Positions 8,355 to 16,261 of a stretch of DNA of 64,000 nucleotides are shown here, in pieces. This stretch comes from Salinispora tropica CNB-440 (GTDB lineage: Bacteria > Actinomycetota > Actinomycetes > Mycobacteriales > Micromonosporaceae), in NCBI RefSeq assembly GCF_000016425.1, contig NC_009380.1:806001-870000 (forward strand), written 5' to 3'. Numbering within the stretch: the stretch's first letter is position 1; each line of letters starts with the position of its first letter. A model generated the notes under the pieces. That model was not told where the DNA came from. It searched no databases and saw only the letters and a list, made by a program, of their open reading frames with translations. A program made the translations under genes and the position numbers.

Positions 8355-8870
8355 ATGCAGTTCGGCCGCTACTACGAGGATTTCGAGGTTGACGCGGTCT
8401 ACCGGCACTGGCCGGGCAAGACGGTCACGGAGTACGACGACCATCTCTTCTGCCTGCTCACGATGAACCACCACCCGCTCCACCTGGACGCGCACTACGC
8501 CGAGACCTCAAGCCAGTTCACGCGCAACGTCGTGGTCGGCAACTACGTCTACTCCCTGCTGCTGGGTATGTCGGTGCCCGATGTCAGTGGCAAGGCGATC
8601 GCGAACCTGGAGATCGAATCCCTGCGCCATGTCGCCCCGACGTTCCACGGCGACACGATCTACGGCGAGACCACGGTCCTGGACAAGCGGGAGTCCTCCT
8701 CGAAGCCGGACCGCGGCGTGGTCGCCGTCGAGACCCGTGGTTACAACCAGGACGGCACGCTGGTGTGTGTGTTCCGGCGCAAGGTCATGGTGCCGAAGAA
8801 GGCGTACGCCGAGGCCGCTGCCGCCGACGGGGTGGACCTGGAGCGGCCGAGTTTTCCCACGCCGCGCTGA
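8355..8870 (+). CDS. mch: MaoC-family hydratase, possible mesaconyl-CoA hydratase
   Basis: A 171-residue single hot-dog MaoC-like (R)-specific enoyl-CoA hydratase. The hydratase-2 active-site region MNHHPLHLDAHYAE (near residue 38) supplies the Asn/His/Asp cluster, and NLEIESLRHVAPTFHGDTIY is the conserved central helix-strand. GGGGGATCAGG precedes the ATG. In Streptomyces a MaoC protein of this size follows the CitE-like lyase in the ccr locus and serves as mesaconyl-CoA hydratase; the same role is inferred here from the lyase at 1299 and the dehydrogenase at 4617. Other unsaturated acyl-CoAs remain possible. Confidence 0.8.
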   Translation: MQFGRYYEDFEVDAVYRHWPGKTVTEYDDHLFCLLTMNHHPLHLDAHYAETSSQFTRNVVVGNYVYSLLLGMSVPDVSGKAIANLEIESLRHVAPTFHGDTIYGETTVLDKRESSSKPDRGVVAVETRGYNQDGTLVCVFRRKVMVPKKAYAEAAAADGVDLERPSFPTPR

Positions 8871-9006
8871 CAGCGGTGCCGCGCCGGAGGTTTCAGGCGG
8901 CTTCCGGCGTGATCCACCCCTCGAGTCGTTGCGGCTTCGTCCGACTCTCCCCGTTTTGTTGGTCTTTTCTCGGTTATCGGGGCTTATGCTGGTGCCGGAG
9001 GTTCCC

Positions 9007-9534
9007 ATGAGCCACTCCGTCGCCGGCGAGCCGCCCATCGCCGGCCGCCGCGCCGTACCGCTGACCGATGCTGCCTACTCCGCCAGGGAGTGGGACCTAC
9101 TCGCCAGCCTGCCCAGCTGGACCGTCGTCGTTGCCGCCACCCAAGCGCCGGTCCGCGGAGTCGCCGCCGGGCTGGCGGGCCTCGACGCCGTCGCCGCGGG
9201 CCGGTCCTTCGACAGTGATCTGGTCCGCGCGGTGGTGGCCACGATCTATGCCCGGCACGACGGGTCAGCGAGTGCGTCGAGCGGGCGGCTCGCCGACGGC
9301 TGGCCCCGCCGAACAACCCATCGCGCCACCGCCGCCGAACTGCTCGCCGTCGCCCGCACGGCGGTCCGGCTGCTCGAGCGTCGGGCCGATCCGGCTGACT
9401 CGGCGGCCTATCGGCAGTGGGTGCAGTCGGTCGCTGCCCGGGTCTGCCACGCCGGGCCGGGCCAGGCTGGGCGGGTTGCCCTGAGTGACCGCCGGTTCCT
9501 CGACCGGCTCGGGGACGCCCTGGGGCTGGGCTGA
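9007..9534 (+). CDS. Conserved hypothetical protein, helical
   Basis: A 175-residue Ala/Arg-rich, apparently all-alpha cytosolic protein without cysteine clusters, signal or membrane segments. The ATG at 9007 is supported by CCGGAGG ending 4 bases upstream. Motif-like stretches are SAREWDLLASLPSWTVVVAATQ near the N-terminus and RVALSDRRFLDRLGDALGLG at the C-terminus. I do not recognise the family. It lies between the MaoC gene and the SpoU methylase in the same direction, with 137 and 35 bases between them. Confidence 0.65.
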   Translation: MSHSVAGEPPIAGRRAVPLTDAAYSAREWDLLASLPSWTVVVAATQAPVRGVAAGLAGLDAVAAGRSFDSDLVRAVVATIYARHDGSASASSGRLADGWPRRTTHRATAAELLAVARTAVRLLERRADPADSAAYRQWVQSVAARVCHAGPGQAGRVALSDRRFLDRLGDALGLG

Positions 9535-9569
9535 GCGGCGCGCCTGGCTGGCCGTACCCTCTAGGACCC

Positions 9570-10193
9570 GTGACCGGTGAGCAGTTTGAGGTCGGGGTTG
9601 GTCCGTGGCAGGGCACCCCGCCAGACGACCCGCGCTATGACCCAGACCTGCTTGCGCACGGTGACCGACGCAACGTCGTTGACCGGTACCGCTACTGGCG
9701 GCAGGAGGCCGTCGTCGCGGACCTGGACCAGCGGCGGCACGACTTTCACGTCGCGATCGAGAACTGGCAGCACGATCTGAACATCGGGACCGTGGTTCGT
9801 AACGCCAACGCGTTCCTCGCCGCCGAGGTCCATATTGTCGGCCGCCGCCGATGGAATCGACGCGGCGCCATGGTGACCGACCGCTACCAGCATGTACGGC
9901 ATCACGAGACGATCGAAGGCTTCGTCGCCTGGGCGGCGGGTGCCGGGCTTTCGGTGGTCGGCATCGACAATCTGCCCGGCTGTCGACCGCTGGAGACGGC
10001 CGCGCTGCCCCGGCAGTGCGTGTTGCTCTTCGGTCAGGAGGGCCCGGGTCTGTCCGACCCCGCTCGGGCCGCCTGCGACCAGCTCTTCTCGATTGCCCAG
10101 TACGGTTCGACCCGTTCGATCAACGCCGGCGTGGCCAGCGGCATCGCCATGCACGCCTGGATCCGGTCGTACGGCGGGCCAGCGCCGGCCTGA
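9570..10193 (+). CDS. TrmH/SpoU-family RNA 2'-O-methyltransferase
   Basis: A 207-residue SPOUT methyltransferase with a GTG start. The three SpoU motifs are visible: NIGTVVRNANAFLAAEVHIVG (motif 1, truncated form), VLLFGQEGPGLSD (motif 2) and IAQYGSTRSINAGVASGIAMH (motif 3), which build the trefoil-knot SAM site. The family methylates a ribose 2'-O in tRNA or rRNA; the target base cannot be deduced. The N-terminal 60 or so residues are an RNA-binding extension (RYRYWRQEAVVADLDQRRHD). Confidence 0.88.
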   Translation: MTGEQFEVGVGPWQGTPPDDPRYDPDLLAHGDRRNVVDRYRYWRQEAVVADLDQRRHDFHVAIENWQHDLNIGTVVRNANAFLAAEVHIVGRRRWNRRGAMVTDRYQHVRHHETIEGFVAWAAGAGLSVVGIDNLPGCRPLETAALPRQCVLLFGQEGPGLSDPARAACDQLFSIAQYGSTRSINAGVASGIAMHAWIRSYGGPAPA

Positions 10194-10522
10194 GGTGGAA
10201 CGCCCGTACTCCACTGTGTGGTGTGAGATCACCGGCGGATCGAAGCGCGTCGGCCGTTGAAGCTCGGGGATCGTGGCCGCATGCGATAACCTGGCCGGCG
10301 AGTGCAGGGCCGGTGCTCGTGGGGTCGTTCGGCGTACCCCTCGAAGTGGACGTGCCTTGGGCTCAGGCACGGCGTACCAGCTCCGGACCATGCGGAGGGC
10401 TTGACAAGTCCCCTGGAATGTCGGAGAACGGACACAGTGAAATAACTGTACGGCATCACCTTGATACTCTGAGTGTCGCTGCGGTAATCGGACCCGGCGC
10501 CCGCGCGAGAGGATGGCCCCTC
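10194..10522. other. Intergenic region after the SpoU gene
   Basis: 329 bases without a credible gene. It contains a short hairpin CGTGCCT...AGGCACG at about 10350-10371 and the promoter-like element at 10461-10489. The last 30 bases form the leader of the small membrane protein gene. Confidence 0.5.
10461..10489 (+). promoter_or_regulatory. Putative sigma70-type promoter
   Basis: TTGATA and GTAATC are separated by 17 bp and lie 34 bases before the start of the small membrane protein gene. The surrounding 40 bp are notably AT-rich for this genome. No operator-like repeat is seen. Confidence 0.45.
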
Positions 10523-10681
10523 ATGGTCAAGAAGGTCCTCACCTGGGCCGGTATCGCATTTCTGATCTTTTTCGTCGCCTACCGACCGAACTCCGCGGCG
10601 GACGTCTTCAAGTCACTCGGCGGTGGCCTCGTGGACATCGCCCAGGGGTTTGGCGAGTTCGTCACCAACATCGTCGCCTAG
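10523..10681 (+). CDS. Small single-span membrane protein
   Basis: A 52-residue protein starting MVKKVLTWAGIAFLIFFVAY, with one N-terminal transmembrane helix (about residues 5-20). A short amphipathic tail (SAADVFKSLGGGLVDIAQGF) follows. AGAGG lies 9 or so bases before the ATG. It ends 6 bases before the PH-domain membrane protein gene, so the two are very probably co-transcribed and may form a membrane assembly. The pair recurs in relatives as far as I recall; the function is unknown. Confidence 0.7.
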   Translation: MVKKVLTWAGIAFLIFFVAYRPNSAADVFKSLGGGLVDIAQGFGEFVTNIVA

Positions 10682-10687
10682 CCGACG

Positions 10688-11563
10688 ATGGGCAGCCCCT
10701 CCGGTCCCCCCTTCGACCCCGACGACCCCGACCGGGAGCGCCGGGAGCGCGACACGGAGTCGATCCCCCGTATCGACCCGGAGGACGGATCCGGCTACGG
10801 ATCCGGTCCGCCCCCGTTCGAGGGTCCCGCCCCGTTCGACGAGGCGAGGTTGGGTGACGGTCCGGGGTTCGCCGACGACAGCCGGTCGGGGCGGACCTGG
10901 ATCCCAGACCCTGAGGCCGAATACCAGCCGCCGCAGATCTCCGAGGACGAGATCGCTGGCCTACGGGCAGATGCGGCCGGCATGGCGCCGCGCCGGGTCC
11001 TGCCGCTGGAGGATGAGCCCAGTTCCCTCGTCGCCCGCTATCTCTTTCCCACCGAGCGATACCGGGGTGAGTGGAAGCGACACTGGATACACCTCGCTAC
11101 ACCGCTGCTTATCGGCGTCGTCGCCACCTTCGTGCTGGGCTACCTCTCCGGCTTCCTCGCCGGGCAGGACGTCGGTGGGCTGACCACCGTCGCGGTGCTG
11201 GCCTGGTTCGCCGTGATGGGTTGGGTGGCGTGGCGGGTCGCCGACTGGTGGTACGACCGGTTCATCCTGACCAACAAGCGGGTGATGGTGGTCAATGGCA
11301 TTATCACCCGCCGAGTGGCGATGATGCCGCTGGTCCGGGTCACCGACATGAAGTACGAGCAGACGCCGGCCGGGCGAGCGCTCAACTACGGCACGTTCGT
11401 CCTCGAGTCCGCCGGTCAGGAACAGGCACTGCGTGAGATCAAGAACCTGCCCAACCCGAACGAACTCTACCTGCGTGTCGTCGAGGAGATGTACGAGCCG
11501 CAGGCGGTCGAGGCGCGGCTGGGCAAGGAAGCCGACGAGGCGAAGGCCGACGACGGCGCCTGA
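10688..11563 (+). CDS. Bacterial PH-domain (YdbS-like) membrane protein
   Basis: A 291-residue protein. Residues 1-95 are acidic, Pro/Asp/Arg-rich and probably disordered. At 100-150 comes LVARYLFPTERYRGEWKRHW followed by two helices (LLIGVVATFVLGYLSGFLAG and VAVLAWFAVMGWVAW). A C-terminal bacterial PH domain (DUF304 type) follows with YDRFILTNKRVMVVNGIITR and LVRVTDMKYEQTPAGRALNYG. The family sits in the cytoplasmic membrane with the PH domain inside; its ligand is unknown. It follows the 52-residue membrane protein by 6 bases. Confidence 0.85.
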   Translation: MGSPSGPPFDPDDPDRERRERDTESIPRIDPEDGSGYGSGPPPFEGPAPFDEARLGDGPGFADDSRSGRTWIPDPEAEYQPPQISEDEIAGLRADAAGMAPRRVLPLEDEPSSLVARYLFPTERYRGEWKRHWIHLATPLLIGVVATFVLGYLSGFLAGQDVGGLTTVAVLAWFAVMGWVAWRVADWWYDRFILTNKRVMVVNGIITRRVAMMPLVRVTDMKYEQTPAGRALNYGTFVLESAGQEQALREIKNLPNPNELYLRVVEEMYEPQAVEARLGKEADEAKADDGA

Positions 11564-11674
11564 GGCAGCGCCGGACGAGGGTGACCACGTCGCCGGGGGA
11601 GCCCGGAGTCGCCGTCCGAAAGGTCGGTGTGCCCGGGAACCGTTCCGGCCCACCCCAGCCGATAGCGTCGGGCG

Positions 11675-12529
11675 GTGAACACTCGGATCGATCTGCACAC
11701 CCACTCCACCGCCAGCGACGGCACCCTCACCCCCGGCGAGCTGGTCCACGCGGCGGCGGCCGCTGGCCTCGACGTCGTCGCGATCACCGACCACGACACC
11801 ACGGCCGGCTGGGAGCCGGCGGTCCGGGCGCTCCCGGCCGGGCTGCGGCTGGTCCGCGGTGCCGAGCTTTCCTGCCGGTGGGACGGGGCGGACCCCGCCG
11901 TGTCGCTGCATCTGCTCGCGTACCTCTTCGACCCGGACAACCCGGACCTCACCGCGGAGCTGGGCCGGGTCCGGCATGCCCGCCTCGAACGTGGCGAGCG
12001 GATCGTCCGGCTGCTCCAGGCCGACGGTCTGGAGGTGAGTTGGTCGGAGATCCTGGCCGGCGCGCAGGGCGGGACGGTCGGCCGGCCGCACATCGCCCAA
12101 GCCCTCATCCGGTCTGGACTGGTCGCGACGACGAGTGAGGCGTTCGGTCCGGACTGGCTGGGCGAGCGATATCGACTGCCCAAGGAGGACATCGAGGTCT
12201 TCGAGGCGGTCCGGTTGGTCCGGGCGGCCGGGGGCGTCCCAGTGTTCGCCCACCCCCGGGCCACCCGGCGTGGTCGAGTAGTTCCCGACGAACTCATCGC
12301 GGACCTCGCCGTCGCCGGACTGGCCGGGCTCGAGGCGGACCACGAGGATCACACCCCCGCCGAGCGGGCGCACGTGCGGGCACTCGCCGCCGACCTGGAC
12401 CTGCTGGTGACCGGCGCCTCGGATTTTCACGGTACCCACAAGACGGTCCGGCTGGGTGCCTTCACCACCGACCTGGCGGCCTACGAGCGGATCGTCGCCG
12501 CCGGGGTGACCAGCGTCGCTTCCAGGTGA
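11675..12529 (+). CDS. PHP-domain phosphoesterase, nucleoside bisphosphate phosphatase-like
   Basis: A 284-residue metal-dependent PHP phosphoesterase with a GTG start. Metal ligands come from DLHTHSTASDGTLTP (residues 6-20), AITDHDT (about 36-42), a Glu in GAELSC, VFAHP, and the C-terminal GASDFHGTHK. This arrangement and length match the TrpH/YciV group, shown in E. coli to hydrolyse 3',5'-nucleoside bisphosphates and short RNA ends. Cytosolic. The same activity is inferred here. The gene stands 111 bases after the PH-domain gene and 40 bases before marC. Confidence 0.85.
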   Translation: MNTRIDLHTHSTASDGTLTPGELVHAAAAAGLDVVAITDHDTTAGWEPAVRALPAGLRLVRGAELSCRWDGADPAVSLHLLAYLFDPDNPDLTAELGRVRHARLERGERIVRLLQADGLEVSWSEILAGAQGGTVGRPHIAQALIRSGLVATTSEAFGPDWLGERYRLPKEDIEVFEAVRLVRAAGGVPVFAHPRATRRGRVVPDELIADLAVAGLAGLEADHEDHTPAERAHVRALAADLDLLVTGASDFHGTHKTVRLGAFTTDLAAYERIVAAGVTSVASR

Positions 12530-12569
12530 GGCGGTGTGCGGCCCGGTTCGGCGCCGTTAGGTTGATCAG

Positions 12570-13184
12570 GTGGATATCAAGCTCTTCGGCGAGGTCTTTG
12601 TAACCCTGCTCGTGATTGTTGACCCGCCGGGCATGATGCCCATCTTTCTGGCGCTGACCGGACCGCTGTCGGCCCGGGACCGGCACCGGGCGGCCTGGCA
12701 GGCAGTGGCGCTGGCGCTCGGGGTGATCGCGATCTTCGCGGTGGCGGGCTCGACCCTGCTCGACTACCTGCACGTGGACCTGCCCGCGTTGCAGGCCGCC
12801 GGTGGCCTGCTGCTCGTGCTGGTCGCCCTGGAACTGTTGACCGGCAAAGCGGACGACCCCAGCCAGCAGGCCACCTCGAACATCGCACTGGTGCCGCTGG
12901 GCACCCCGTTGCTCGCCGGTCCCGGCGCGATCGTGGCCACGATGCTCTTCATGCAGCAGGCCGACGGCGCGGCCGACATAACCGCGATCGCCGGCGCGAT
13001 CATCGCCGTGTTGCTCGCCGTCTGGGTGGTACTCCGCTTCTCCGGTGGGATCGTCAAGATTCTGCGTCCGGGTGGCATCGAGGTGCTGACCCGGATCGCT
13101 GGACTGTTGCTGGCGGCCATCGCGGTTCAGCTGATCGCCGACGCGGTGGCCGCCTTCGTCACCCAGTACACGACCGCGAGCTGA
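12570..13184 (+). CDS. MarC-family integral membrane protein
   Basis: A 204-residue protein with a GTG start and six predicted transmembrane helices. The family signatures VDPPGMMPIFLALTGPLSARDR (first loop) and LVPLGTPLLAGPGAI (second repeat) are present. MarC/UPF0056 proteins were once linked to multiple antibiotic resistance, but their function is unproven. The gene follows the PHP gene by 40 bases in the same direction and precedes the nuclease gene. Confidence 0.88.
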   Translation: MDIKLFGEVFVTLLVIVDPPGMMPIFLALTGPLSARDRHRAAWQAVALALGVIAIFAVAGSTLLDYLHVDLPALQAAGGLLLVLVALELLTGKADDPSQQATSNIALVPLGTPLLAGPGAIVATMLFMQQADGAADITAIAGAIIAVLLAVWVVLRFSGGIVKILRPGGIEVLTRIAGLLLAAIAVQLIADAVAAFVTQYTTAS

Positions 13185-13215
13185 CTCCGTCGGGGGCGGA
13201 TGGCAGGATCGCGGT

Positions 13216-14124
13216 GTGCGACGAGCTGGCCGACCTTCCACCACCCCGCCGCGACCCCGCGTCGCCGAGCCCGAACAGCTTGGCTTCGAGGGCATGCCGG
13301 AGCGGCTCTTCGTGTGCACTCCCAGCAAACTCGGCGCGTACGCGGACTGCCCACGGCGCTACCGCTACTCCTACCTAGACCGGCCCGCCCCGCCCAAGGG
13401 GCCTGCCTGGGCGCACAACTCGCTTGGAGCCAGCGTCCACACCGCGTTGAAGAACTGGTATGCGCTCCCCGTTGACCGGCGACGGTCGGCGGGGCTGGCG
13501 ACGCTGCTCAAGGGCACCTGGGTACGCGACGGCTACCGGGACCACGAGCAGGAGCGGGTCGCGTTCCGGCATGCGTTGGGCTGGCTTGAGGCGTACGTGG
13601 CGACGCTCGACCCGGAGACCGAACCGCTGGGGGTGGAGCGGGTGGTCGCGGTGAAGACCGGGGTGCTGGCGTTCAACGGCCGCGCCGACCGGATCGACTC
13701 CCGGGTCGGGCCGGCGGGGGCGGAGCTCGCTATCGTGGACTACAAGACCGGCCGGGCCGGGCTGGACACCGACGACGCCCGGGGCTCGCAGGCGCTGGCG
13801 CTCTACGCGTACGCGGCGGAGCGGGTCTTCCGCAAGCCGTGTCGTCGGGTGGAGCTCCATCACCTGCCGTCCGGGACAGTCGCCGCGCACGAGCACAGCC
13901 CGGAGTCGCTCGCGCGGCAGGTGACCCGGGCTGAGGAGACCGCTCGGGACATCATTGCCGGTGAGCGATCGGTCGCCGCCGGCGGCGATCCGGACCAGGC
14001 ATTCCCCACCGCCCCGGGACCGCGCTGCGGCTGGTGTGACTACCGGCGTCACTGTCCGGCCGGTGCGCAGACACCGGGGAAGGATCCGTGGGCCGCCGTG
14101 GAGCGGGTGACCGACGGCGGGTGA
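13216..14124 (+). CDS. RecB-family PD-(D/E)XK nuclease with Fe-S staple
   Basis: A 302-residue Cas4/AddB-C-like nuclease. The nuclease core has LAFNGRADRID (catalytic Asp), AIVDYKTGR (Asp and Lys of the D...DxK motif) and a Gln near QALALYAYA. An iron-sulfur staple is indicated by Cys45 (ADCPRRY) together with Cys271, Cys274 and Cys280 (RCGWC, RRHC). The start is uncertain: GTG at 13216, with inner ATG MPERLF also possible. A role in DNA repair or end processing is inferred; no helicase domain is attached and none is adjacent. Confidence 0.85.
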   Translation: MRRAGRPSTTPPRPRVAEPEQLGFEGMPERLFVCTPSKLGAYADCPRRYRYSYLDRPAPPKGPAWAHNSLGASVHTALKNWYALPVDRRRSAGLATLLKGTWVRDGYRDHEQERVAFRHALGWLEAYVATLDPETEPLGVERVVAVKTGVLAFNGRADRIDSRVGPAGAELAIVDYKTGRAGLDTDDARGSQALALYAYAAERVFRKPCRRVELHHLPSGTVAAHEHSPESLARQVTRAEETARDIIAGERSVAAGGDPDQAFPTAPGPRCGWCDYRRHCPAGAQTPGKDPWAAVERVTDGG

Positions 14125-14130
14125 CACCGG

Positions 14131-14559
14131 TCAGTCGTCGGCGCGGCGGCGGGCCTGGCACCGGGGGCAGAGACCCCAGAAGGTCACGTCGGCCTCGTCC
14201 ACCTCGAAACCGTGGGCGGTGTTCGGGTCGAGACAGGGGGCGTCGCCGACGGCGCAGTCGACGTCGGCGATGTCGCCGCAGCCCCGACAGACCACGTGGT
14301 GGTGATTGTCGCCAACCCGGGCCTCGTAGCGGGCGGGGCTGCCGGCCGGCTCGATCCGGCGGGACAGCCCGGCCCGTGACAGCGCGCCGAGCACGTCGTA
14401 GACCGCCTGCGTGGAGACCGAGTTGAGGCGCTCCCGGACCCGGCGGGCGATCTCGTCCACCTCCAGGTGGCCTCCGGCGGCGAGCACGTCGAGGACAGCG
14501 AGGCGGGGGCGGGTTACCCGCAGACCCTTCGACCGGAGCAGCTCCTCACCACTGGACAT
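14131..14559 (-). CDS. Fur-family metalloregulator
   Basis: A 142-residue Fur/PerR/Zur-type repressor. A winged helix occupies the N-terminal half (KGLRVTRPRLAVLDVLAAGG, then STQAVYDVLGALSRAGL as recognition helix), the metal-sensing HHH is at residues 86-88, and the structural zinc pairs are CRGC (91-94) and CPRC (131-134). The ATG at 14559 gives the canonical length. Whether it senses iron, peroxide or zinc is unclear; actinobacterial FurA proteins look like this and usually sit next to katG, which is absent here. It diverges from the DUF2231 gene. Confidence 0.88.
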   Translation of the reverse strand: MSSGEELLRSKGLRVTRPRLAVLDVLAAGGHLEVDEIARRVRERLNSVSTQAVYDVLGALSRAGLSRRIEPAGSPARYEARVGDNHHHVVCRGCGDIADVDCAVGDAPCLDPNTAHGFEVDEADVTFWGLCPRCQARRRADD

Positions 14560-14723
14560 GCGCCAATGACAGCACGCGACAACCGAGAGCGACAACCGAG
14601 AGCCGAACCGACGGGGTGAACCGGGCTGATCACGACTGCGTGTAGCTCGGGTGTGGGACCTAGGCGGGTGGGCCGGGTGACCGTAGGCTGGCCGTCCCGT
14701 GACGGCAATCACCGGAGGTGCGC

Positions 14724-15206
14724 ATGTTCAAGGAGTTCATGGGTCTACCCGCCCACGTTCTTGTGGTGCACGCGGTAGTCGTCTTCGTGCCGCTGCTAGC
14801 GCTGGTGTCGATCGCCTACGTCGCGCTGCCTCGGTTCCGGTCCCGAATCGACTGGGCGCTTGTCCTGCTGGCGGTGACGGCACCGGCCACCGCGTGGGTC
14901 GCGGTGCAGTCCGGCGCGGAGCTGACTGATGTCTTCACCGCCCGTGGGCTACAGGGGCCGATCGTCGATCAGATCGCCGAGCATTCTCGGTACGGCGACC
15001 TGACCTTCCGGTACGTCCTGGCGCTGGCCGTCGCCGCCATCGTGCTGCTCGTGGTGACCAGCGGCCGTCCGCGCGTGCCGAAGCTGCCGGGTTGGGTGAC
15101 CCGCGTGCTGTCGGTGGTGGTGATCGCGCTCGCCGTGGTCAGTCTCGTCTACGTCGCTCTCACCGGGCACACCGGCGCCGAGGCGGTCTGGGGCAACACC
15201 CTCTGA
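14724..15206 (+). CDS. DUF2231 membrane protein
   Basis: A 160-residue integral membrane protein with four helices. The family opening FMGLPAHVLVVHAVVVFVP contains the conserved His residues facing the membrane. GGAGG lies 5 bases upstream of the ATG at 14724, which decides the start over the GTG at 14718. DUF2231 proteins often accompany redox or haem-related systems; the function is unproven. It is divergent from the Fur gene, suggesting shared control from the 164-base gap. Confidence 0.8.
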   Translation: MFKEFMGLPAHVLVVHAVVVFVPLLALVSIAYVALPRFRSRIDWALVLLAVTAPATAWVAVQSGAELTDVFTARGLQGPIVDQIAEHSRYGDLTFRYVLALAVAAIVLLVVTSGRPRVPKLPGWVTRVLSVVVIALAVVSLVYVALTGHTGAEAVWGNTL

Positions 15207-15209
15207 TCC

Positions 15210-15602
15210 TCAGCGCACCAGCCGGAGGCAGAACGCGCAGCTGAGTGCCAGCAGAATCACGGCGGCGACTGCCCCGACGATCCAGGTGAGGTGCTGCGCC
15301 CGCTGCTCGGCCAGGTCCAACGCCGCCTGGTCCTGTCCGGGGAGCTGTCGTGGTGGCGGCGGCTGGAGGTACAGCGGCGGATGCCAGTCGGCCGGCGGTG
15401 GGGTGGTCGGTGGCGGGCCGGTGTATCCGACCGGAGACGTCGGCGTCGGGCCGGGCTCGCCGAGCGGAGCACCGGGCGCGTTGGGTGCGCCGGACGGAGC
15501 GGTGGCCGGGCTGGGCGCGCCGGGCGGGTTGGGTGCGCCGGACGGATCGCCGGCACCGGGGGGCCGCCAGTAGTCGTCCGCGGAGCTGCCGGGAGTCGTC
15601 AC
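15210..15602 (-). CDS. Hypothetical Pro-rich tail-anchored membrane protein
   Basis: About 130 residues. A Pro/Gly/Ala-rich low-complexity region (repeats of GAP, PGAP, SGAPN) covers the first 90 residues; a helix with RAQHLTWIVGAVAAVILLALS and CAFCLRLVR at the very C-terminus forms a tail anchor. The GTG at 15602 is taken as start; a TTG at 15620 in the same frame is the alternative, and neither has a clear ribosome site. The stop lies 3 bases from the convergent DUF2231 stop. Family not recognised. Confidence 0.6.
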   Translation of the reverse strand: MTTPGSSADDYWRPPGAGDPSGAPNPPGAPSPATAPSGAPNAPGAPLGEPGPTPTSPVGYTGPPPTTPPPADWHPPLYLQPPPPRQLPGQDQAALDLAEQRAQHLTWIVGAVAAVILLALSCAFCLRLVR

Positions 15603-15697
15603 GCCCGCTGACGCTACCAAGGGGCAGCCGGCGGTGCCGTCTGGTCGTCGGGCGTGCTGGGCAAGGGGCGGCGCGTCCTGGGCTAGGGTTGGCGCTC

Positions 15698-15880
15698 GTG
15701 ACCCACCAGGAGCCGGGGAGATCCGGCGCGCGTGCCGAGGACCGGACGATCACGCCGCGCGATGGCAGCGGCTCGATGCTGCCGGAGCGGGCCACCGACG
15801 ACACCGATCAGGGCTGGGGGGAACCGACCGGCGGAAACGACGCCTGGTTGCTCGAGCAGCGCCCGCCGCACTGGGACTGA
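15698..15880 (+). CDS. Small conserved hydrophilic protein
   Basis: A 60-residue acidic, disordered protein with a GTG start, ending in WLLEQRPPHWD. The Trp/Pro-rich ending resembles a short conserved protein widespread in Micromonosporaceae, which is why I list it, but this is from memory. It lies 95 bases from, and divergent to, the Pro-rich membrane protein gene. No domain is recognised. Confidence 0.5.
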   Translation: MTHQEPGRSGARAEDRTITPRDGSGSMLPERATDDTDQGWGEPTGGNDAWLLEQRPPHWD

Positions 15881-16261
15881 GCATTCGGGCCTGATCCGGC
15901 TGTCCTAGCCACCAGCACCAGTGGGCGTCGGGTGCCCTGCCGGCCGCGTCGCAGGAGCGGCCCCAATCCGGAAATCTCCCTGCCCGGCACGCTGATGTCC
16001 GCCGCCCGCGCGGTGGCGCCGCCATCAGCGCCGCACACCGGCCAACCTGCGCTGGGTGGCGGTGCCTGGGCGGATCGCCGCCGCAACGTTGTTTGCTTGA
16101 AGTGTGGTGATGGCCGCCATTGTCAAGTGAATTATGACAATGATTGTGAAGTGCGTGTATATCTCCGGGTAACTGCTGATGAAGAATTGACGGTGGTCCT
16201 TGTGGTGAATGGTTGGCAGATGTGACTCTTGTCCCGTTGTTGGCATTGAAGGGAGATTGAG
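15881..16261. other. Intergenic region upstream of the secreted nuclease-fold gene
   Basis: 381 bases. The first 200 are GC-rich with no gene seen. From about 16085 the DNA becomes strikingly AT-rich for this genome and carries the inverted repeat at 16119-16141. The last 15 bases hold the ribosome site AGGGAG. Confidence 0.5.
16119..16141. promoter_or_regulatory. Inverted repeat ATTGTCA-N9-TGACAAT
   Basis: Perfect 7-bp arms 16119-16125 and 16135-16141 are separated by AGTGAATTA in an AT-rich stretch 120 bases upstream of the secreted protein gene. It has the form of a dimeric-regulator operator. TTGTCA could also serve as a -35 hexamer. Confidence 0.45.

Noticed and set aside
13216..14124. 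PD-(D/E)XK nuclease considered as Cas4 of a CRISPR system
   Set aside because: No other cas genes or repeats are near; the context is housekeeping genes.
15932..16225. Open frame of 97 codons before the secreted nuclease-fold gene
   Set aside because: It changes composition abruptly at the GC-to-AT transition and has no ribosome site or family-like motif.
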